Assembly (NCBI GenBank): GCA_003439945.1
Contig: QVRM01003985.1
Span: forward strand, 1-64,000
DNA: 64,000 nucleotides
From: Dermanyssus gallinae
Lineage: Eukaryota; Arthropoda; Arachnida; Mesostigmata; Dermanyssidae
Direction: 5' to 3'
In this document: positions 21,066 through 33,469 of the stretch, piece after piece
Numbering within the stretch: position 1 is the stretch's first letter
Layout: the number at the start of each line of letters is the position of its first letter
Made by a program: the position numbers and the translations under genes
Notes under the pieces: generated by a model
The model's input: the letters and a program-made list of their open reading frames with translations, nothing else
The model's database searches: none
Told to the model about the DNA's origin: nothing

Positions 21066-21179
21066 TCTGCTGTTTCATTTTACTATGGCCTTGTGCCAGT
21101 TCATAGCTAGCACCGTAGTATTTAATCGTTTATAAAGGCATTCGCAAAAAAAAGAATTATTTTTCTAGCCTTTACACCA

Positions 21180-21350
21180 AATTTCTCAAAATCATAACTC
21201 TACGATCACTTACAGCGCTCAAAACTAATTAATTTAATTTAGCAAATGCGCATTTCATTGCGATTATTTAGGTACTAATTATATAGTAATGCGAGACGTC
21301 GTTGCGGAGTAATTAAGATTCTTGTCGAGATAGGGTGCATGCATAAATGA
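21180..21350. repeat. Repeat S, copy 1 (transposon end shared with 60.4 kb)
   Basis: Matches 60,390-60,580: 'gcgcatttcat.g', 'ataattt.ggtac', 'gcataaatgact'. At 60.6-60.8 kb the same orientation continues into transposase-like sequence, so this is probably the end of a DNA transposon. Confidence 0.5.
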
Positions 21351-21452
21351 CTGTATGGCGACGTTGTGGCTGTGGCGCGACAGGTCGGCGATAGTGAACG
21401 TCGCCTCACAGTCATTTTCTTATTATCGATCTTCAAACTGCCCTTGGACACC

Positions 21453-21477
21453 ATATATATATATATATATATATATA
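21453..21477. repeat. (AT)n microsatellite at a transposon boundary
   Basis: About 25 bp; its last TA is the target site of the Tc1-like element that follows. Confidence 0.9.
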
Positions 21478-23021
21478 CAGTCCCTGAAAAAAATATAGGG
21501 CCACCCATGTTTGCCACATTTCACGCATTTATTATAACCGATTGTGTAAAGATCATAATGATACATGCTCACAGAGTAACAGCGGATACTTTTATCGACA
21601 TTTAGGGTATCGGGTTACTTTAAAATACAAGATTTCGACATTTGGCACAGCTACGCTGCGAAAAAATTATAAAGTCACCACCAAGATGCATGTCTTAGCG
21701 AGTGAATTGAGTGGAATAACAACGTTTGGGCTCATTTAACGGCTCGACAGAAACAAAGGCAGACCTCCTACAAGAAGTTTTTTCTTTGTTGAAACGATAG
21801 GCTTAGGCTGGCGCCTCATGGGTAAAGAAAAGGCCCATATCAAGGTTTATAAGAACATCGGCCTCTCTAATCGCAAAATTTCCCGTCAATTAAGGCGTTG
21901 TGTCTAAGAAGTAAATAACTTTGTTAATTTAGGTAAAAAATACGCCGTAAAAAAAAGAGTTCAGGCGTCCAAATTCTATTTTGGAACGAAACAACCTGCA
22001 ATTCTGAAGAAAGCGTCGAACTCTGCGCCCTCAGCGAGGGCGATTGCGGCGGCGGCCGACGTGCAAACGAACGTGCGAAATGTGCAAAGCTTCCTCAGGA
22101 AGACACATTGGCAAAATACACAAGAAAAAACAACGATTGACCGCTGACCGATGAAAGCTCGTCTTGACTTCACCCACGATAAAATGTCATGGACAACTGA
22201 GTGCCCACGATACGATGTCATGGACCACTGAGTGACACAGAGTGCTTTTTTAGAATGAAAAAGTTTAGCTTTGATGAACCGGATCGATATAACTATTATT
22301 TGCTTGAAGTCCGCAAGGAAAAACGAATTTTGTCAAAACGTCACTCAGGTGGCGGTTCAGTGGTGATCTGGGCTGCTGTCGGGTATTATACAAAGTCGCC
22401 GATTGTTTTTTTAGACGGTCGTGTTTATTCGACGCGCTACGGGGATGGGAGGGCCAGACTTCGTTTTTACGCACGATAACGCCCCGACTCACACCGCCAG
22501 GCGGATCGCAAGCTGGTTCGACCAACGTCACATTGAAGTCCTTCGCTGGCCTGCACTCTCACCTGATCTTAATATGATCCAGAATGTGTGGAGCTAGCTC
22601 GAACAATAAGTTTATACCGATAAAAAACAATTTTCGAGGCTTGGGACGCTCTTGCAAATGTCATCCAAAATTTGTTTAACACTATACCAAACCACACTTT
22701 TGAGGTTATCAGACTTAATGGAAAGTTCACTGAGTATTAAGTATAGTTGCTAAATGCCGTGAAATTAGCCCAAATGCCGTTAATCCGCTTAATTATTTTG
22801 TTAAAACAGGTATCTTGCTAGTGGCTTTATAATTTATTCGTGGTGTAGCTGTGCCATATGTGAAAATCTCGTGGTTCAAAGTAATCCGAGACTCCAAATG
22901 TCGATAGAAGTTTCCGCTGTTACTCTGTGAGCATGTATCACTGTGATCTTTACACGATTGGCTATAATAAATGCGTAAAATGTAACAAAAATGGGTGGCC
23001 CTATATTTTTTTCGGGGACTG
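21478..23021 (+). mobile_element. Tc1-like element with >200-bp terminal inverted repeats (1,544 bp)
   Basis: Both ends start CAGTCCC(T/C)GAAAAAAATATAG and are flanked by TA (21,476-21,477; 23,022-23,023). The inverted repeats can be followed for about 220 bp (21,478-21,700 against 22,800-23,021) with scattered mismatches. That is far longer than the 20-60 bp usual for classic Tc1 and resembles the long-repeat (IR/DR-like) layout. Confidence 0.88.
21820..22740 (+). pseudogene. Tc1-like transposase, broken
   Basis: The N-terminal helix-turn-helix is visible as MGKEKAHIK..KNIGLSNRKISRQLRR (about 21,820). The catalytic core is at 22,255-22,600: FDEPDRYNYY, GGGSVVIWAAV, HDNAPTHTARRIASWF and WPALSPDLNMIQNVW. 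In DD34E enzymes the last block reads ...PDLNPIENVW; here the catalytic Glu has become Gln. Frameshifts and stops separate the blocks. Confidence 0.85.
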
Positions 23022-23029
23022 TATATGTG

Positions 23030-24317
<1,288 letters not shown>

Positions 24318-24319
24318 AA

Positions 24320-25690
24320 GCCTTTAATTCAAATGCGCGCAAAGTCTGGCGGTCTGCCCCACGTATGAGATTTGCCTTTATTTACCGACTGTGGCAGTAG
24401 GTGAATGCTCGTTAAATGCAGAGCAAAAACATACACATTTTAGTGGAAACCAGGTATTATTGAAGCCGTTTCCATCAGACAGTGACGTTATAAACTTGTT
24501 TGGCTTCCCGGAAAGCCCTACTTATTGTACTATTACGGCTGCTGAAAAAGCAAAATAAGGTTTTTATACGGCATATGAAAAGATCCACAAAAGAGTACGT
24601 AAAATCAATTAAAGCGTCGTCAAAGCACTTTTGACGATCTTTATAGTTCGATATATATAAGCTTCGCGAGAATATTTTTGTAGCAAAAAAAATATATACA
24701 TACATATTGCCAAACGACGAAATATACTTGCGTTTAACTAAATTAAGGGAGCTCCGTTGTTCAAAAGAACTGTCTCTACTCAGCTGTTAAGCCGGACGGT
24801 CGCACTGGTGCGAGCTCCCGCTTAAATTGCCTAGATCGCAAGTTATATCTGGCTTTTTAACGGGAGTTTTGTCACAGACCATCGTGACCACCAGTGTGAC
24901 CGAACTGTGAGATCCAACACCGTCAAACAGTTCCTTTTTGCATTTAAAAGATGCAAAATTGTTATAATTCGCCGCGTCACTGTGTTAGATAGGTTAGCAG
25001 TGCGTTCGCCATTGCAAAGGCCTATCTTATGTGCATTTTAGCGTTTTTAAGTGGAAGTGATTGTGCCGGTTTTTAGATTTAGGTAAAGTGAGTCTAACTA
25101 TATAGTTGTTTTAGTGAAATATAGCGGCCCTAATTATATTTCACTAATCTTAACTTCTGTATAGGTATAGTGTATGCACTGGCTACAAAAACCCAGACAG
25201 TGCACACATATAGTCATGTATCGATACTACTTTGTTTTGAGCTCTAAAATCGAACACAGCTTAGAGAATACAATAAGCAACAATATATTGGGCAGCTATA
25301 TCAAGTTTTTAAACCACTATATATTGTATTTGACTACCTACTATATACTTGTGATAGATGGTTCAATTCCACTGAATCGAAGAGACAGCAATGAATCTGT
25401 CTGATGCTAGTCCTCCATCTAACTACCACAAATATAGATCTTAGACCGACACTACAGATACTATTGTACATATGAATGTGCAATTTTTAACTTCTACTTT
25501 CGACGCTATATTGCATAAATACAGTATTTGACGAGATATGACATAGCGCTCCCTGGGTAGAAACAAACGGAATGATGGTCTAACGACCGCTTTATTTAAT
25601 CGATTTTAACAACAACATCTGCGTAAAATCGCGCCATCGTTCACATACGAAACTTTTAAAGAAATCTTACCACCGCTGTGAACCAAGACA
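24320..25690. other. Unassigned AT-rich DNA
   Basis: Nothing coding recognised. A small hairpin-capable sequence has 11-bp arms TAGTGAAATAT (25,112-25,122) and its complement (25,136-25,146). Confidence 0.5.
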
Positions 25691-26046
25691 ACGATGGCAT
25701 CACGTGACGGCAACAACACCGCCGGAAGACTCAGCTGCCAGACTTGCAGGCCAGTATGCAAATCTGGCGCGGGTCTCGCGAGCCACGTAAGATTGACTCA
25801 AAATCAACGAGAAGTTCGTGCCACCTCCCCAACTCCTAACCGATCACAGACTAATGATTTTATTTTAAGTTCCACACAAAATAACACTGCTGTTTCTAAA
25901 AATAGTTTTAACCCCCTAGTACTTCACGCGTCTCTCAGCCAAATTATAGATGTCCTTCTGGTACTTGCTTAAAGGCTTTTAATCTAAATCAGGTCTTAAT
26001 TTACACCATCGTCATGCCCATCCGGACGAATATCATGAGGACATTT

Positions 26047-26064
26047 TAGCCCCCCCCCCCCCCC
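26047..26064. repeat. Homopolymer C run in the R2-like element
   Basis: About 14 consecutive C residues between the zinc-finger and Myb regions, a likely site of length error. Confidence 0.85.
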
Positions 26065-27248
26065 TCTAAGAAGGCCAGATGGAACCCACAAAGTCGTGAA
26101 CTTTTAGCAACATTAAAAGCATATTTTATATTAGATAATAATAAAGAAACGCCTAGAGAAATTGACCACACCTAGGGCAATTAGAAGCCAAAGAAATTCT
26201 TAGGCGCATAAGAATCTGGTAGAGGACCTCCGTAAAAAGAGGTCTCACCTGGATTCCAACCCTGACGGATCTGAGCTTCCTGGGCCTAGTTACTCTGCGG
26301 CCTCGATACTCTGAATCAAAAGGCCCTTATAATCCCTCCCAAAAAGATATTACTATATCCAAAATACAAGCCCTAACAAACACATTTCCACGCGAGCATC
26401 TAAAAGGCAACAGCGACGTCAAGACTACGCAATTACTCTAAAACTTTTTAGCCAAAACCGATCCAAATGCGCTCATGAGGTGCTGGACGGCAAACACACC
26501 ATACACAACATGCAGGCCACCGCAGTTGTAGAACACTAGGCCAACAACACCACCCCCTGAACCACTCCCTTGCCCCGTATACACTCCCAACTCTGATCTC
26601 TTCGAGGTTTCCCTTCCTATCTCCCTAAAGGAAATCCATGTAGCTCTCCGCGGACCTTCTAAAGCACTAGGCTTGGACGGGATTTGTCTTTCGCCCCTCC
26701 GTAAACTCCCGTTAGAAGTAGTCTGTTGTCTTCTTAACATACTATTAATTAGCGATATTGCCACAGCCCATGAAACTGCTCGCTTAGCGTTAATTCCTTA
26801 AATTAACAATGCCACATCCTCAAGCGGTCTGCAACCCCTATCTATTAGCTCATCTTTACAACGAACGCCTAACAAAATTATCTCTAGATGCCTCTAGAAC
26901 TCTATTAAGCTTCTCCCAATCCAGCAAGCGTTTCTCCCCTATAATGGTACCTTTGAAAATCTTGCGGTTCTGGATGGCATCCTTAACGATGCCAAGTCTG
27001 CAGGACGTGAGCTCAGACTCGCCTCAATCGACCTCCGTAAGGCGTTCGACATGGTGAGTCATGACTCCGTCCTGTGGTCACTCCGGACTCGCGGATACCC
27101 GGAGGTATTCATTAATTATATCGAACGCTTGTACCTCTCATCTAAAACTCTCATAGAATTTGGACAAGAATGTCGCACATTTCGTTCATCGGTCTCCCCT
27201 TTTATTTGTTCTAGTTCTTGACGACATTCTTTCAAAATTAGACAAAAC

Positions 27249-27700
27249 TTTTTTTTTTCAATTATATTTATTTCACTCAGATTAAGTATAATATACAGTT
27301 CAAGATGTTTCTTTATAATACTCTATCTTCTTCACGTTTTCGGCGAGAGAAGTAGTGCAACGATGTTTTGTCCAGCGCTGTGCATTCCACTGCATGGTAC
27401 TTGGCACACCTCTGCAGGCAGAACCGGCAGGTGCACAACTCGTACTCCTCGTGAAAGGCTGCGTTTGAACATACCAGGTACTAATAACCATGCACTATGT
27501 ACCTGGTGTATACGTGGCGACTGTCACATGCAGGACCAGACCAAAGGTGAACGGCATTGAAAACGTCCAAACCACAGACCTCCCGTCTGGCCTGTTCGAC
27601 TTTAGCTTCCCATTCAGAAATGAAACATTTGTATGGTACTGTACGCGGCATCTTCAGCCTTAGTCGGATTGCTTTAGTAGCCGGTGAAATATCAGGTACC
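27249..27700 (-). mobile_element. LINE 3' end inserted in the R2-like element
   Basis: On the minus strand it encodes AIRLRLKMPRTVPYKCFISEWEAKVEQ...HLWSGPACDSRHVYTRYIVHGY, the same C-terminal domain as the LINE at 61,300-62,250. It ends with 'tgagtgaaataaat' and a run of 10 A (T run at 27,249-27,258). It is severely 5'-truncated. The right border (27,690-27,720) and target duplication are not certain. It separates R2 RT motifs SPLLF...LDD and FADD. Confidence 0.8.
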
Positions 27701-28266
27701 AACTTACTGATGACTTCCGCCTTATGAGCTTAGCCTTTGCGGATGATCTCATCCTCCTAGCGTCCACAAAATCTACTCTCCAACGGCTCCTTAATATTGC
27801 GGATCCCCGTTTGGAATCCCGAGGCCTAAAAATTAATACTAATAAAAGCTTTACTATCTCCCACCTATTTAATAGAAATGAAGGTAACGGTTTTATTAAT
27901 ACCGTACCCGAATTTAACGTTGGAGAGCGGCAATTGCCAGCTAATGGTATAAGCGATCGATGGAGATATCTGGGAGTCGACTTTGACAGCATGGCAGAAT
28001 TGACTCCACCAAGGATATACTCCTTAACGTACTCAACAGATTCACGATAACTCCCCTTAAACCCCACCAAAGACTCATATTTTTGAAATACTGTCTCATT
28101 CCCCGCCTCCTATATAAACTGGTCACCGGTCCATCTTACGCGGTCCATGTACATTACTAGATTAAGGGTATGTCCTATCTATCTGGTAAGGAGTACTTAA
28201 ACCTAATAAAGCTCAGAATCAACGCACTACCAACGCGTGCCAGATTGGCCAGGGGACGCCTAGGGG

Positions 28267-28312
28267 ACAACTATTGTTGTAGCCCGGGCGTCCGGGCTAC
28301 AACAATAGTTGT
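28267..28312. repeat. Perfect 21-bp inverted repeat with 4-nt loop
   Basis: Arms 28,267-28,287 and 28,292-28,312 are exact reverse complements around the loop GCGT. The arm begins ACAACTATTGTTGTAG. It lies where the R2-like zinc knuckle should be and disrupts the cysteine spacing. Confidence 0.95.
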
Positions 28313-28869
28313 ATGCACAGGTGTCATGCGCCTGAGACGTTGGCTCATGTCGCTCAGATGTGCGATATAACATACAAACAAACTATAAAGAGACATGACG
28401 ACGTCTATGATGGCGTGGCGCGTCTTCTCCGTGAGAGGGGTCATGAGGTGGTTCGTGAGCGAGTATTCCGTCGACCGGGCGCACCGGGTCTAAAGCCCGA
28501 CCTCGTAATAACAACAGCTACCGAGGTCTGGCTTTTAGATGCCGAGGTTTGCGGCCCGAACCGGTACATGGCAAAAGCGCGGCAGGACAAAATCACCAAA
28601 TATTACGTCGAGTTCCTAAGAGCGGCGCTCCCCGGCCCACAATAACCTCGCAGATTCGGATCCATCACTATCTCTATGAGTGGTGTATGGGACTCCGAAT
28701 CTGCGAGTACGCTCTTGGGGCTCGGCGTCACAAAGAGGAATCTTATGGATCTTACCGTCTTAACGTTGCAAAGAACCTTGAGGATATACCGCTCGCACCG
28801 GGTCCATAAGAGCGGGGGTTACCATCACGCAAGGACACGGACAGCCGATTCTTAATCCCACGTGACACC

Positions 28870-29030
28870 TTTTTACCACCATTTTTATTAAGGCGAGCAC
28901 TGCCGAGTGTGCAAACGTAGTGTAAATGATTAATAAATCATCACAATGTTTTCTATATATACACAGCTAGATATAAATCCGCACTAAACGTTATCGTCCG
29001 TTTTGCAATTTGAATCCAAATGAAAACAGA
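28870..29030. other. Short unassigned spacer
   Basis: Presumed 3' UTR of the R2-like element, then AT-rich sequence; borders not resolved. Confidence 0.35.
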
Positions 29031-29038
29031 TATTTCGG

Positions 29039-30082
29039 TCAAATTTTTTTACGTGCCGTTAGAGGCACTCCTGAGAAACATTTTTGTTTAATGTAGCCAC
29101 CATCAGCAGCAATTGCACTTTCAGTTCTTGCGCGAAAGCGCCCACAACCCAAGTTCTTCCAAGTTAGCGGATTGAGATTCTTGAACGATTTGACAATGGC
29201 TCTGCGTAGCGCTTCTGTGTTTGCATGTCGAGACTTGTTAGACTCTTGCTCAACAACGCCCCACACATAGAAGTCTAGGGATTCAAGTCTGGACTGCTAG
29301 GGGGCCACATCGTCTTGTCCCAGAACGCCGTCATGTTGCCCCGCAGCCAATCCTGGACAAGGTTGCTGGTGTGGGCGGGAGCGCCGTCTTGTTGAATAAC
29401 ACATAGTGTCTTCCATTGGACACTATATCAATCCATGGTTTAACCACCCTTTGCAGAACACATAAATACACTTATTTTGTTACGGTTTCGTGTCTGTCAA
29501 AAAAGTGTGGGGGCATCGCGTCTCCTTCAGTCGACTCAACACTTAGGACGTGCACACTGGCAGAATGTTTAGTTCTATTACGATTGGTACATCCTCAGGG
29601 TCCTTTGCAAGCCACCGGTCGTTTTTCGGGTTATGTTTTTGGTCAATGATGAAGATTTTTTCGTCGTAGAAGAATCGAAGATGTCCAGCCGTTTCGTGTC
29701 TCAAGAACATGAGGATGAGATGGCAGCAAGTCATACTCTAGTTTTTCGCGGCCTGAGACAACATCTGTCTGACTTTGAACGTGTAAGACTTGTAGCGCAA
29801 CTCTTCGTTGATAATCCGACGCATAGAACGATAAATCACTTTTGGCGTCCTCACTTCTCGTCGGCGGTTGTGAATCTTCCTTCCAGGTGTTGCACCACCT
29901 AGTCCAAGACAGGACTGCATTTCTGTAGCGTCGGGCAATATTGTAGACCGTTATTTTTTTAAGTCCAGTGATGTTGATGATTTTGGCTGGTCGATGTCCG
30001 GCACGACGCAATTGCATAACGGTAGTTTTTCAATTATATTCTGGACCCAGGTTGCGGCGGTCGTCCATGATGGCGATGTGTT
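29039..30082 (-). pseudogene. Tc1/mariner-superfamily transposase (maT/DD37D-like), decayed
   Basis: The N-terminal helix-turn-helix (VMQLRRAGHRPAKII...KITVYNIARRY) starts about 30,082-29,920. A middle block (DQKHNPKNDRWLAKDPEDVPIVI, about 29,660-29,590) and the C-terminus (MWGVVEQESNKSRHANTEALRRAIVKSF...AADGGYI, 29,275-29,070) match the transposase type seen in maT and mosquito DD37D elements. The D-containing core blocks are in different frames. The subfamily is from memory and inferential. Terminal repeats were not found. Confidence 0.75.
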
Positions 30083-30243
30083 TTTGTTCTATTGTAAGTG
30101 GGCTGTCTGCTCACGCAAACCGAACTAAATCAACGCATTCCGTCTATGCAAGGTAGCCCGCCAAAGGTTGTGCGGAATTATCTGCTGCTGTATATGGCAG
30201 GATGTTCAGCAAGAAAATATACAGGAGTGATAGCTTCTATGTA

Positions 30244-30245
<2 letters not shown>

Positions 30246-30276
<31 letters not shown>
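30246..30276. repeat. (AT)n microsatellite
   Basis: About 31 bp, followed by 'cagttctaca', which looks like a Tc1-type terminus. Confidence 0.93.
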
Positions 30277-30279
<3 letters not shown>

Positions 30280-30686
30280 TTCTACACTGCTAGTATCTGT
30301 ATACTGCGGTTGTTTTTAGTACCCAATTCTAGCTAAGTTGGTGCCGACACTGTCACAGCCGGAATTAACTCGTACTTGATCGGATTCGTTGGGTTAGTCG
30401 GCATTCGTTAGACAAGGGGACGCTTTATTCGGTTGTTCAGCTGGTAATCAAGACATTTAAAGCATGGGCCCGAAAGGAGCAGGCTAGCCTCTCGAGGGTC
30501 GCAGAACGCCATGCTTAACTTAGCAGGGCGTTCTCTTCTGCACTGTTGTCAATAGAGCTCGGCAGCTTCTTAGTACAAATAGACTCTGCCTCGTATGATG
30601 TCTTCTGCTAAACAGTTGCAAAAATGCAACTACGCATACACGTAGTAGCAGTGGCTGTTCCCGTCAACCTAGTTTGGGTTTTTTTT
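30280..30686. other. Unassigned DNA before the tandem duplication
   Basis: Nothing recognised. Confidence 0.4.
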
Positions 30687-31322
30687 GCGGTCCATTCTTC
30701 CTCGGATCAATAAAACGATTTAAAAGGATAATCTCAGCGTAACAAAGCTTGCTAAAAATGCTGAGTAAAATGTTAGCGGCTGCTTCCACTCGCTAAAATG
30801 TCATAGTAATTCCAACGAGCTTACAAACTAGGATTTATAAGATCTTTGCACTGTCTATTACGTACAAGAGTTTTTTTTTTTATTGTTTTTTATGTCTCTC
30901 ATCAGTCACATGAAAAATTTAAAGATATCAATGGATACGTCGTACAGAAAGCTCTGGCTGCGGAAATCTCTAATAAGTATAAGGCCGTCTTTTCACAAAG
31001 CTGACAGAACCGTTGCATTTTTTATTTACTTTAGATCAGGTTTTAGATTAAGATTAATACTGTTTCGTGCTTCTGATTCTGGTTGATGCAAATGATTATG
31101 ACAAGGAAAGGGGGAGTATCAGAAAGGAGCTAGCTTTTAGCTTCGGTTACCGAATCATCGCGGTGCCCGTTTGGGCGGATATGGCACTGCGTACGGGGCA
31201 AGGTAGAAGATCACCAAAGTCTAGATCTCGCCAGGAGAGCCAGTATCGTGGCTTGGCAAGAGGAATAGGTAGAGGTTTGACCTGAAATGACCAGGAGAAG
31301 CTGGATCAAAGGTTTGATATTG

Positions 31323-31408
31323 GACCTCATGACGTGGTGCGTAGTGAGGGGGTTAGTGACATGATGACCTCATGACGTGGTGCGTAGTGAGGGGGTTAGT
31401 GACATGAT
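31323..31408. repeat. 43-bp tandem duplication, present only in copy A
   Basis: 'gacctcatgacgtggtgcg...gacatgat' occurs twice in a row (31,323-31,365; 31,366-31,408). Copy B has it once, near 37,317. Confidence 0.95.
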
Positions 31409-31419
31409 GACCTCGACTG

Positions 31420-33465
31420 ACACGTGGAGAAAGGTTCACGCGGCACCCTTAACGGAGTGGTCGAGACGAGAAGCCGATAGAGGTGGGAGTAGAAAAGAAA
31501 ATGAGGTGAGGCTCCCAAGGTATTGACGCGCCCCCTTAGAATGGTGTATATCTTGGCATAAGCCTTCTATCTGAGTGTGGGGAGGAAGTCGGGTTTAGTG
31601 GATTTGTGCGCTCCACGCTAGTCCCGTAGAGCGCTAGTGGCGCGTCTGCACCATGCAATCCCGAAACTTTCCAGGATGTCTGACGCCGGAATGCTATTCG
31701 TTAGACTGTTATCGTATATCGAGATCGCTACAGGGTGCACAACAAGATCATAATATGAGATAGTAATGAATGTTGAAGTTGTACGATAAGGGAACTTAGC
31801 ACTTGTAAACTGGACAATTTCAATTTGTGTTTTTTGGAAACAAGCGCTGGTGTGTAATATTAGTGAGTCAGGATGTGTAGCAGAACGGCTACAAAACTTG
31901 TTCTGGCAAAGACATTTCATTTATTGCCAGGTGATGCCAGGCCAAAGCCCACCAATAAAAACAAGTTTTTTTGCATATCTTATCTATCACACTAAGAAAG
32001 CTTTCCACTTGCTTAAAAAACGTGCTGCTACGTCTACATCGTAAGGAGAGTAAGAGAACTTCGACGAAAGGAAGTGCAATGAAGCAAAACCTTCTGCCTT
32101 TAAGGGAAAGAAAACGATTTCCTTGATTCAGGCATAGTTCAAGAAGAAAGCAAATCAAATGTAGGAAAATCACGAAAGCGAGCGAAATATATAACAAACA
32201 ATTTTCCATAACATGATTTGTGCTGTTCAAAGAAGTGTTTAACTATGTTACTGAGAATGAAAAGAAGTACATATTGGGCACGTGTTGGACGATAACGTTC
32301 TTCGTAGACTAGAATTCCCAGAGTTTGTGAATTTACTAAGCAAAGTTGAAGATAATGCAGGCTTGGAACTGCACGAAAACAAACGAGAAAGACTTTAACA
32401 CCCGCGGTTACCTGATTTATTCGCGAAAGAGTAGTGTGTAAAAATACTTCTTAATTGCACGGCAAGTTTCAAATGAACAATGGCGACTGAATAGACCAGA
32501 AAAAGTAAAATAAAAGCTACTGAGAAAAACTGCTGGGATCAGGCGGCATTGGACATTGAGACTGAAAATGAAATACTACATAAAATTAAATTAGTGCATC
32601 ATCACATCTCTTTACGTCTGTCTGTATTATCAGGTCTATTACATCATAAACAAAAACTAGGATATGAATATTTTCTATTACTTAATCTGAAAGCCGGGGT
32701 GAAGGCCAAGTCAATGGGCTGTCAACGAGCATTTCAGTGCATTTTATTCTAACTCGCTAGTACGGCATTTGGCAGCTCTCAGAGGAGATGCCTTCTAATT
32801 TTGCTGGTGACCTTCCCCGCCAAGGGCGCAGTGCTTATCTCATATGCTAACCAAGACTGCTGGAATTTTAGGATACATGGAAAAACACTAGCGTTAATGC
32901 ATAAAACCTCGTTACCCAACAGAGCTTTTTCGTGCATCCTAGTTTCTAGACCTCAGAATGTTTACATTATGCCTTCTTAGCCTCTTTTTATAAAACAATG
33001 TTCCATTTAACCATCACATCGGATGTATATAATTTTTTTTATGGAGGAAGGTTGAATACTGTTAAGCACTATTGCTGTGGGTAGGAAAGGCAAAGGGTCC
33101 CACTTCCAATCTCGAGAAATGTGGGACTCGACCTCAGCGGATGAATGTTAGCCCGCTGAGGCCCATAGCCACTAAACGCAATTCTCCCCTTAAGCTTCAC
33201 TCTCTGATGGTCTAGAACTTCATAAATTTGTACTATAGCACGTCCTCCAACGACGTGCTTTGTGCTAACACCTGCAAACTCGTTTCATCAAAAGCCGCGT
33301 GTTCAATTAGTACAACAGGCGGAAATCTTGCTTTTTAAGCCTTTCCAAAGCTCCGATCTCCTTCAGTGCGTCCGTAGCCAAACCTACTATTATCTTTCCC
33401 CAGAAGCCATCCCGCATATGTAGTCTACGAACTCCTTAATAGTTCCTCTAGAGGGATCTGGGATA
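31420..33465. other. Unassigned non-coding part of copy A
   Basis: Open frames are short, on both strands, and carry no domain I recognise. Both copies preserve them only because they are duplicates. A 9-bp inverted pair (cctcagcgg/ccgctgagg) is at about 33,131-33,160. Confidence 0.5.
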
Positions 33466-33469
33466 TTTG

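Larger units (their letters stand above)
25694..28855 (+). pseudogene. R2-like LINE (C2H2 finger, Myb, RT, REL endonuclease), decayed
   Basis: A single-ORF site-specific-type retrotransposon protein. Start MASRDGN at 25,694; C2H2 finger CQTCRPVCKSGAGLASHVR; Myb-like block (TPREIDHT, about 26,090-26,260). RT parts: GPSKALGLDGIC (26,660-26,690), IDLRKAFDMVSHDSVLW (27,030-27,080), SPLLFVLVLDDIL (27,195-27,235, with the preceding VRQGD lost), FADDLILLAS (27,735), WRYLGVDF. The zinc knuckle (28,250-28,360) is disrupted by a palindrome. The restriction-like endonuclease KPDLVI...VWLLDAEV...K..KY is intact (28,490-28,610). The C-terminus SITISMSGVW...LRIYRSHR ends at 28,853-28,855. Multiple frameshifts occur and another LINE interrupts it at 27.25 kb. 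Flanks are not rDNA. The clade (R2/NeSL/Hero group) is inferred from domain order. Confidence 0.88.

Noticed and set aside
31850..32230. Pairs of ORFs identical in both 6-kb copies
   Set aside because: Identity reflects recent duplication, not selection; substitutions between copies fall without codon bias that I can see, and no domain is present.
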